Assembly: GCA_022736275.1 (NCBI GenBank)
Contig: DZBJ01000022.1
Location: 1-48,668 of the forward strand
Length of the DNA stretch: 48,668 nt
From: Rikenella microfusus
GTDB taxonomy: Bacteria > Bacteroidota > Bacteroidia > Bacteroidales > VadinHA17
Direction: 5' to 3'
The notes under the pieces are model-generated. The model saw nothing but the letters and a program-made list of their open reading frames with translations, was not told the DNA's origin and searched no databases. Shown in pieces: positions 42,656 to 48,668 of the stretch; within the stretch, counting starts at the first letter, position 1; every line of letters begins with the position of its first letter. A program made the position numbers and the translations under genes.

Positions 42656-45600
42656 TTATCTCTTTGTTGTCCGGTAACTTTCAAGACTGCCGGTTCCCTG
42701 AAAGAAATTATACTGCCGGGCCATTTTGGTTATAGCTTTTACTTCATCCGGGAGGATTCTGCCTTTCAAAGCTCCGTTGAATTGCCCGAGGCCCAGTAAG
42801 ATAGCCTCGGCGGCACAGCAGAAAACCGTGCCCGGAGGGGAGTAGGAGCTTATCACTGCATCTTTATCCTCAGGTAGTGTTACGTAAGCCGAAAAGGGCA
42901 TGGTTGTAACATTGGGCAGATTACTTACTTCAGGGGAGACAGCGGACGGAACTGACAGATCCGATATCAGAACAGGCTTGTTGTATGCGATATGATGAGG
43001 CAAAACCAGCGGATCGTTGGTATTTGAGCAAACGATCAGGATATCAGCTTCTTTAATGTCATTGATATTGTCCGAACACTTTATTTCCAGCTCAATTGTT
43101 TTTTTCTTTCTCAGATCACTGACAAATTCCTCGGTGTGTTTCGCTGATCTCGACACAAGAACCAGTTCAGAACAAATGTCTCTTTGTTCGCTCAGGATTT
43201 CCGTAATAACCTGTCCTATATTGCCGGTTGATCCAATTATTCCGATGATATTTGGTTTGTCAAATTCCGGCATGAGTTTAACAGTGTTTCTAAGATGAAT
43301 TAACCCCGAGGCAGCCGTGAGTGTATTCCCTGTTATAATTTTTGAATCCGGGGGTTGAGCGAGTGCAAGTCCGTTGTTTGTCAGTATCGAAGTGAACCCT
43401 CCAAGGCTTATTATCCTTGCTCCGTTCTCTGCTGCAAGGTTGACCGCTTTCTGGATTTTTGCCACGATCTGTTTTCTCTTTCCCGATTTGTATAAGAACT
43501 CCATTTCAGAGGAATCCAGTGGAATTACCCAGAATGCAAAATGTATTTTCCCCTGAAACAGATTTAATGCTATCATCTGAACAGGCTCCATCTCCATCAG
43601 TGTCTGCATCCTGTTGAACATAATGCGCAAGCCTGTATCGGATGCTCTCGAAAAATCGGGGACAAGCATTCTCAGCTCCTTCAGGGGGAATGCAAAATGT
43701 GCAATGAAAGCAACCCTGGTCGCATTGATGCCGGGAGGTTCAGGCTCCTGTCTGTAAAAAGCTTCGGGTGCTGAAGCTTTGCTCTCCTCGGAAAACGGAT
43801 CGTCATCCATCAGGAACGAGAACAGATCATACATTCGCCGGTCGGTGATAATTGAGCACAATTCATCTATTGCTGCAAAGACTCTGTCTGATTCCTCTCT
43901 TGTAAGGTATGCCGAAGGTTCCATTCTTAAGGTATTCGGCGCCGAAATGGTCGGGAACATCCTTATCAGATGCCTGTTTAACAACCAGGCCGAAAAAAGA
44001 TAACCCGCCTTTTCTTTTTCAAAAAGAATTCTCAGAATTATATTCTCCGCAGCACACTGCGGATTAAAGTAAACCGACAGCATCAGCCCTTTGCCCTGAA
44101 CATCCGAAATGACAGCAGGATACTTATTCCGTATCTCTGTCAGCTTCTCTTTCATGTAGTCACCCGTTTCCCGGGCCTTTTGCCTTAATGAAGATGATTC
44201 GATGATTTCAAGGCTTTTAAGTCCGGCAGCAGCTGCCAGTTCTCCGTTACCGAAAGTGGAAGTGTAATATTCACTGAAATTGAAGCAGAACCTTGATTTG
44301 TCAATAAGAACCGCGGATATTTTTTCAATTCCTCCTCCCAGTGCCTTGCCGAACAGGTAATAATGGGCATCCTTGCATTCAGGGATATTACCCGTTCTTC
44401 CGAGCCCGCACTGGATCTCATCGGAAATCAGGGGAAATTCATGCCGCGAAAGCTCTTTCAGAAAATCGCTGTTTACCACGCGTACTCCACCCTCTCCCAT
44501 AACAGGCTCTGCAAATGCAGCAATAACAGTGCTGATCTTTAATGGAACGATTTTGGCTTCATGGTCTGCCTGTACTATTTGTTCCAAAGTGATAAATGAT
44601 TCTTCCAAAATGGATTTCAGCTGTTCAGGCCAGTCTTCATACCTGTCATCGATAAAAACAGCTTCGATATTTGTCAGCCTGGAGAAGCGTATACGCTTGT
44701 TCCTGTTCCCCAGGATGCTCCTGGCTCCGGTAGAATAGCCGTGAAATGAATTGGTTACGGCAATAATCCTGATCCTAGCTTTTTCAATGATCTTTGAATT
44801 CCTGTTCCAGACCCCCGGAGCATCAATACTCGTGTCACCCGCCCACATCTGGAACTGCTGGTCTTTAATCCTTTCAATTCTTCTTTCCCATTCAAAGCAG
44901 GCATGATGAACAGCTATCTCAACGGCTTCGGCTCCGCTGCTGCCAAAAATGGTCCTGTAACTTCTTCCGGTCTCAGAACCTACCAGAAGATTAAGCTTTT
45001 CAGCCAGGAGACTTGCATGGCTCTGAATACTAAGCTGGTTGCATATTGCTATCCTGTTCTCTGAGATGAAGTCTTTTACTGTAGTGCAGATTCCGGGATT
45101 GTTATGACCAAGCAGATTTGTGCCATATCCCCCGGTAATATCCAGCACTTCAACCTCTTTGCCGTGGATATAGGTGAAAAGGGAGTCCTTTTCACCCCGG
45201 TGGTATTGATAATTGAGCTTAAGCGACGACAGTAAGGCCCCTATCTGCGGACTGAGGTACTGAGTAAATTTATATGCCCCATGACTGAGAATATCTGTCG
45301 GTTCAATTCCGAAGGCATCTTTTCTTGTGTCAGTTAATCGACTTATAAGGTCACGGTAGTCGATATTAATCTGTTTAACTGATATGGTTCCCTTACCGGT
45401 GCGGGGAGGCTGTTGATTCAGCAGGGCGATTCTGCATACATGCCTGTGCTGAAACTCAAAGGGTTCGATATTGTTTATGAGCCTGTTATTGGTCTCCTCG
45501 AAAATTCCGCTGAATTTCTTCAGGATCCTGTTATCATTGACGAGTCCCGGAGAAACCGAGTTGTCATTTATGAACAATAATGCAGCCAGGCCCGGGAAAC

Positions 45601-47059
45601 TCATCATGGGGTAGAATTCTGCATGTACTATTGATTTTATCAGACTGTCGTAATACTCCCTGATTGCAAACACAGGTATTTTGACTCCGAAACTGTCTTT
45701 GAAATAGTCGAGGTTTGCTCTTCTTACGTAGAAGAAGCAATTATTCTCATCCAGGTAAATAATATCACCCGTGTCAAAGAATTCATCTGAACCGGGACTC
45801 TCTTCACCAATGCAGTATTTGTGGCTGAAGACTGATTTTACAAAAAGCCTGTAATGTTTTTCCTCTGTCTCTGACCTGACCAATCCGATACTTGCACCTG
45901 GCAATGGCCTGCCAAGAGGGATAAGATTATTGCCGGGAACAGATTCCGGGTTCAGCAGGGTGGAAAACACCTGCTGGGTTTCTGTTGTCCCGTACGCATT
46001 ATGAAGGTGTAATCCGGTGGCGTTGAACACTTCGCGGGCAGTGCTGATGTCATATGCAGCCCCGCTTGATACAACGGTTTTCAGATTTTTGCCCAGCACG
46101 GGTTTGATTTCAGGAAAAACTCTGAAAAGTTCCAGGAAAGTGTTGTAAACCGCCGGCCCGCCCGTTATATGTTCAGGATTCATTTTCAGGAGCAAATATC
46201 TCACGGTCTCAGGTTTTGTAAAAAACCACTCCGTAATGATGAGACAGACCGGGCTCCCTGTCCATAATGCATTGATAAGGGCCCTGATTCCCATGGTGTG
46301 TGTCAGCAACGGAGTGAATCCCGTACCCCCGAGAATGTCCTTACGGTAAAATCCCGCCTTTTTCCAGGCGAGACAATTCAGGAAATAGGCTTCGTGAGTA
46401 TAGACTACAAGTCTCGATTTGCCGGATGTTCCTGAGGTTGTCACGATGAGAACTTCATCACCCGGCAGGACCATTTTCAGTTCTTTATCCAGGGGGATTT
46501 CGTTATGATCAGTTTTAAAGACGGATCCGGATAAAATTTCGTTAATTCCAAAATCCGCCAGGCTATCCCATGCGTTTATATTCCTGGCAGCAGCAAGTTT
46601 CCGGATATCCCTTATTTCGGATTTTTCCATGTCATGCCCCTCCATGCTCATAACTTCTGCCTGGGGCAGGATGATATGCTTTGTATAAGACACATCTATC
46701 CATTCTGAAAATTCCTCAGCTTCGGAATACATAGGGAGAAATGTTCTGCAACCCTTTACTGCCAGGGCAATGAAAAACAGGGCAGCTATCATCTCGTTGC
46801 AGCCGTGGAATGTCAGTAATATCACCGTTTGTCCCCTTAATATCTTTTTTTCTTCAAATGATTTAAGCAGTACCAGGACTATTTCCCGGAGACGCCGGAG
46901 ACTGATTTCGAGATACTGATTTTCAAAATGGCTCAGAATGATTTTGCTTTCATCATTTCTGCCTTCGATACTGTCAAAAAGAATATCACCGATTGTTTTC
47001 AGTGTAGGGGGGACCCTGTCAAGAGGATTTTCAAAAAGCAAATCGAAGGATTTATCCAT
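42656..47059 (-). CDS. Trifunctional fusion: acyl-adenylating domain + class III aminotransferase + acyl-ACP-reductase-like domain
   Basis: The protein has 1467 residues in one frame. Residues 1-565 form an ANL (AMP-forming) domain: TTSGTSGKSR (207-216), AYGTTETQ (355-362), TGD (430-432), hinge RRANLDYFKDSFG (446-458) and end motif PPRTGKGTISVKQ (551-563). Residues 590-1075 form a class III PLP aminotransferase: FGSSGAEAVEIA (705-716), SFHGYSTGA (771-779), SDEIQCGLGRTG (879-890) and Schiff-base Lys905 in FGKALGGG. Residues 1115-1455 align by eye over their length with cyanobacterial acyl-ACP reductase: SLGGFTSIL (1218-1226), ITGNTLTA (1242-1249), NAD(P)H loop GIIGSTGNIG (1273-1282) and Cys1415 in FCCAAEAILL, the thioester cysteine position. 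No carrier-protein domain is seen. Predicted chemistry is acid to acyl-AMP or thioester, to aldehyde, to amine. It is the first gene of the operon; AGGAG precedes the ATG. Confidence 0.85.
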   Translation of the reverse strand: MDKSFDLLFENPLDRVPPTLKTIGDILFDSIEGRNDESKIILSHFENQYLEISLRRLREIVLVLLKSFEEKKILRGQTVILLTFHGCNEMIAALFFIALAVKGCRTFLPMYSEAEEFSEWIDVSYTKHIILPQAEVMSMEGHDMEKSEIRDIRKLAAARNINAWDSLADFGINEILSGSVFKTDHNEIPLDKELKMVLPGDEVLIVTTSGTSGKSRLVVYTHEAYFLNCLAWKKAGFYRKDILGGTGFTPLLTHTMGIRALINALWTGSPVCLIITEWFFTKPETVRYLLLKMNPEHITGGPAVYNTFLELFRVFPEIKPVLGKNLKTVVSSGAAYDISTAREVFNATGLHLHNAYGTTETQQVFSTLLNPESVPGNNLIPLGRPLPGASIGLVRSETEEKHYRLFVKSVFSHKYCIGEESPGSDEFFDTGDIIYLDENNCFFYVRRANLDYFKDSFGVKIPVFAIREYYDSLIKSIVHAEFYPMMSFPGLAALLFINDNSVSPGLVNDNRILKKFSGIFEETNNRLINNIEPFEFQHRHVCRIALLNQQPPRTGKGTISVKQINIDYRDLISRLTDTRKDAFGIEPTDILSHGAYKFTQYLSPQIGALLSSLKLNYQYHRGEKDSLFTYIHGKEVEVLDITGGYGTNLLGHNNPGICTTVKDFISENRIAICNQLSIQSHASLLAEKLNLLVGSETGRSYRTIFGSSGAEAVEIAVHHACFEWERRIERIKDQQFQMWAGDTSIDAPGVWNRNSKIIEKARIRIIAVTNSFHGYSTGARSILGNRNKRIRFSRLTNIEAVFIDDRYEDWPEQLKSILEESFITLEQIVQADHEAKIVPLKISTVIAAFAEPVMGEGGVRVVNSDFLKELSRHEFPLISDEIQCGLGRTGNIPECKDAHYYLFGKALGGGIEKISAVLIDKSRFCFNFSEYYTSTFGNGELAAAAGLKSLEIIESSSLRQKARETGDYMKEKLTEIRNKYPAVISDVQGKGLMLSVYFNPQCAAENIILRILFEKEKAGYLFSAWLLNRHLIRMFPTISAPNTLRMEPSAYLTREESDRVFAAIDELCSIITDRRMYDLFSFLMDDDPFSEESKASAPEAFYRQEPEPPGINATRVAFIAHFAFPLKELRMLVPDFSRASDTGLRIMFNRMQTLMEMEPVQMIALNLFQGKIHFAFWVIPLDSSEMEFLYKSGKRKQIVAKIQKAVNLAAENGARIISLGGFTSILTNNGLALAQPPDSKIITGNTLTAASGLIHLRNTVKLMPEFDKPNIIGIIGSTGNIGQVITEILSEQRDICSELVLVSRSAKHTEEFVSDLRKKKTIELEIKCSDNINDIKEADILIVCSNTNDPLVLPHHIAYNKPVLISDLSVPSAVSPEVSNLPNVTTMPFSAYVTLPEDKDAVISSYSPPGTVFCCAAEAILLGLGQFNGALKGRILPDEVKAITKMARQYNFFQGTGSLESYRTTKR

Positions 47060-47093
47060 TTTGCTCTTCTCCTGTAAGTGTAATCAAAGTTCC

Positions 47094-47101
47094 CAAATAT
47101 A
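47094..47101 (-). promoter_or_regulatory. -7 element and leader of the fusion-enzyme operon
   Basis: The minus strand reads TATATTTG, a full TAnnTTTG match. Transcription would start near 47088, giving a leader of about 28 bases that contains AGGAGAAG nine bases before the ATG at 47059, an unusually good ribosome-binding site for this genome. A TTTG lies only 11 bases upstream, too close to be a normal -33 box. Confidence 0.5.
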
Positions 47102-47134
47102 TCAGAGGGCCACAAATTTATTTTCATGCTCACC

Positions 47135-47272
47135 GCTCAGAACGCGGGGCACGGGGCGCTCTGCACAGGGCACACAAGGAGCGAAGCGACGCAGTCCCGC
47201 TTCAGCGGGAGGGCACAGGGCTCAGGCCGAAGGCACTGACCGACGAAGGAGCGTCAGTGGCACAGGGGCTGA
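47135..47272. repeat. GC-rich structured intergenic repeat
   Basis: This GC-rich block lies in an otherwise AT-rich gap. GGCACAGGG-like words recur (near 47149, 47165, 47211 and 47259). It contains perfect hairpins TCCCGC-TTCA-GCGGGA (47195-47210) and CACTGAC...GTCAGTG (47234-47259), bounded by CTCAG (47136) and CTGAG (47269). No open frame fits. A dispersed intergenic repeat is most likely. Confidence 0.6.
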
Positions 47273-47281
47273 GAACAAATG

Positions 47282-47305
47282 CCGGGAGATGATCCCGGGT
47301 TTTTT
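47282..47305. terminator. Hairpin with T-run near the end of the aldo/keto reductase gene
   Basis: CCGGGA (47282-47287) pairs with TCCCGG (47293-47298), followed on the plus strand by GTTTTTTATT. As written it terminates rightward transcripts; for the leftward aldo/keto reductase gene it is a 3' hairpin just after the stop, without a U-run. Confidence 0.5.
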
Positions 47306-48110
47306 ATTTAAGTGTATCTAGATAACCCATGTCATCGGCGGTAATCTCAAAATCAACGTCGATGTTCTGCCTTATGTACTCAGGGTGGGTCGATTTCGGA
47401 AGGGGAAGTGCACCTTTCTGAAGGACGTAGCGGATTGAGAGCTGCGAAACGCTCTTCCCGTATTTTTCGGACAGGAGTGAGATATCCTTGTTGTTAAGCA
47501 GTTTTCCGGTTGCAAGCGGGGAATACCCTTCTACAATTATGTCGTTCTTAACACAATGACTGACAATTTCTTCCTGAGGGTACCCGATGTGAAGCTTTAT
47601 CTGGTTTGCCATCGGTTTTATCCGGCATGTGCCGAGGATGGCATCAATGTCTTTCACATTGAAGTTTGATATGCCGATTGAACGGGTTTTGCCGCTCTCA
47701 TAAAACTCCTCCATAGCCTTCCACACCTCGATATTCTCTTTGGTATAGTCTGCGCCTATCTCCGTCCATGGCCAGGGGGCATGTATGAGGTACAGGTCAA
47801 TATAGTCAAGGCCGATCTTTTTCATGGTGAACTCGGCATGACGGCCTGCCCTGAAGTAGCTTTTTATCTCTGCAGGAAGCTTTGATGTGACGAATATCTC
47901 GCTGCGGTCAATGCCGGACTCGCGTATGGCCTGTCCCACGCTGGCTTCGTTTCCGTAGGCCTGTGCCGTGTCTATATGGCGATACCCGGCCTTAAGGGCT
48001 TCTTTTACTGAGTTATAGGCAATATCACCCGGAGGAACCTGCCACGTGCCGAAACCAATTGCCGGAATTTTGACCCCGTTGGCCAGTGTGAAGAAATCTG
48101 TGCTTTTCAT
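47304..48110 (-). CDS. Aldo/keto reductase (AKR5-type)
   Basis: This 268-residue NADPH-dependent reductase is a TIM barrel. The tetrad is present: Asp and Tyr in HIDTAQAYGNEASVG, Lys in TSKLP, and His in YLIHAPWP. IGISNFNVKDI and LPKSTHPEYIRQN complete the cofactor pocket. The start ANGVKIPAIGFGTWQVP is the family N-terminus. It resembles 2,5-diketo-gluconate/methylglyoxal reductases; the substrate is not certain. It could reduce aldehydes made by the neighbouring operon, but its composition and separation by the GC-rich repeat suggest it belongs to the chromosome backbone. Confidence 0.93.
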   Translation of the reverse strand: MKSTDFFTLANGVKIPAIGFGTWQVPPGDIAYNSVKEALKAGYRHIDTAQAYGNEASVGQAIRESGIDRSEIFVTSKLPAEIKSYFRAGRHAEFTMKKIGLDYIDLYLIHAPWPWTEIGADYTKENIEVWKAMEEFYESGKTRSIGISNFNVKDIDAILGTCRIKPMANQIKLHIGYPQEEIVSHCVKNDIIVEGYSPLATGKLLNNKDISLLSEKYGKSVSQLSIRYVLQKGALPLPKSTHPEYIRQNIDVDFEITADDMGYLDTLK

Positions 48111-48255
48111 AGTGTGCTTATATGATGATTTATAAAATTAGGCATTATTCCCTAATAACCCCCATTCGATAAAATTGTTGAAGAGGCATAATCAATAAAA
48201 TTTCCGGTTTAGCCGGGAATAAAGTAATTTCACGGGGTATGATAAAACAACTCAT

Positions 48256-48668
48256 ATGTTGAAGGGAATATCTCCGCTTATCTCACCTCAGTTGCTTGAG
48301 GTGATGGCGCGTATGGGACACGGTGACGAGCTGGTGCTTGCCGACGCGCACTTCCCTGGCGAAAGTCTCGGAAAAAGGGTGATCAGGGCTGACGGACTGC
48401 GCATTGCTGATCTGCTTGAATCGATCATGCCTTTGCTGGAGCTTGACACCTATGTGCCCCACCCGGTAATAATGATGGAACCTGTTGCCGGAGACCAGGC
48501 CGACCCAAATGTTGAAGCCTCCTACAGGAAAAGCATCATGATGACCAATCCCAACCTGCCTGACATCAAGCGTATAGACCGCTATGCCTTTTATGACAGG
48601 GCCGGAAAAGCCTTTGCCATTGTGATGACAGGCGAGACGGCAAAATACGGTAATGTTATTCTGATAAA
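48256..48668 (+). CDS. fucU: RbsD/FucU family sugar mutarotase (3' partial)
   Basis: 137 codons are visible from the ATG at 48256, running off the window end. [34 protein letters not shown] is the FucU start, with the catalytic His (GHGDE and DAHFP). The last visible part, [12 protein letters not shown], is near the normal C-terminus, so only a few residues are missing. FucU interconverts anomers of L-fucose before fucose isomerase. Other fucose genes may follow beyond the window. Confidence 0.9.
   Translation, partial: MLKGISPLISPQLLEVMARMGHGDELVLADAHFPGESLGKRVIRADGLRIADLLESIMPLLELDTYVPHPVIMMEPVAGDQADPNVEASYRKSIMMTNPNLPDIKRIDRYAFYDRAGKAFAIVMTGETAKYGNVILI

Noticed and set aside
45300..45420. 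A carrier-protein (ACP/PCP) domain between the adenylation and aminotransferase domains
   Set aside because: The linker (about residues 565-590) is too short for a carrier and shows no phosphopantetheine Ser motif of the D-S-L type.
47160..47275. CRISPR-like repeats in the GC-rich gap
   Set aside because: The recurring words are short and unevenly spaced, without equal-length spacers, and no cas gene is in the window.

Overview
The window is a stretch of a Bacteroidota chromosome, probably from the Bacteroidales/Marinilabiliales side and probably an anaerobe or facultative anaerobe. The reasons are: consensus Bacteroidota promoter elements (TTTG-N19-TAnnTTTG) that can be read directly; weak or absent Shine-Dalgarno sequences; the order bactofilin - AtpZ/I - atpB-E-F-H-A-G; a DUF2723 membrane protein; LytS/LytTR regulation next to LiaF-like proteins; and a polysulfide/thiosulfate-type molybdoenzyme operon. 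The assignment is by gene content only; no 16S rRNA or marker tree is available here.

Layout. (1) 1-5511: an envelope operon with a LolA-like periplasmic carrier, two FtsX/MacB-type permeases, a LolD-like ATPase and an outer-membrane beta-barrel. (2) 5659-10505: an isoprenylcysteine-methyltransferase-like membrane enzyme, a YugP-type zinc peptidase, YidD, and a leftward operon of two LiaI/LiaF-like membrane proteins, a LytS-type kinase and a LytTR regulator. (3) 10606-13394: the classic yceD-rpmF-plsX-fabH lipid/ribosome operon, closed by a clear terminator. (4) 13472-23740: bactofilin and a complete F-type ATP synthase set, with a polyprenyl diphosphate synthase between atpG and atpD and a PLP amino-acid decarboxylase five bases after atpC. 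(5) 23699-33083: a secreted peptidase/propeller/barrel protein, a DUF2723 protein, a lone receiver-domain protein, a small lipoprotein, a small membrane protein and ABC-F factor EttA. A symmetric heptad-repeat palindrome separates two convergent genes at 29884-29970. (6) 33242-38860: a sulfur module with a Tat-exported molybdopterin reductase, an Fe-S subunit, an NrfD membrane subunit, two YeeE/YedE sulfur-transport halves and a rhodanese-like protein that lacks the catalytic cysteine. (7) 38910-38981: tRNA-Arg(CCU) with a textbook Bacteroidota promoter and a terminator. (8) 39125-47116: a visibly more AT-rich, island-like block. It holds an ABC permease whose ATPase partner is an internally deleted pseudogene, and a compact leftward three-gene operon. 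(9) 47304-48668: an aldo/keto reductase and the start of a fucose-mutarotase-like gene cut by the window edge.

The most unusual content is the three-gene operon at 40459-47059. Its first gene encodes a 1467-residue fusion of an acyl-adenylating domain, a class III (PLP) aminotransferase and a full-length domain resembling cyanobacterial acyl-ACP reductase, with its Rossmann motif and catalytic-type cysteine present. The next genes encode a BtaA/DUF3419-like aminocarboxypropyl transferase and a tandem GNAT acyltransferase. Together they suggest a route carboxylic acid -> activated acyl -> aldehyde -> amine, followed by aminocarboxypropyl and acyl transfer, possibly making an undescribed amine-headed lipid or small metabolite. 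Domain identities rest on motifs read by eye; the pathway is inference.
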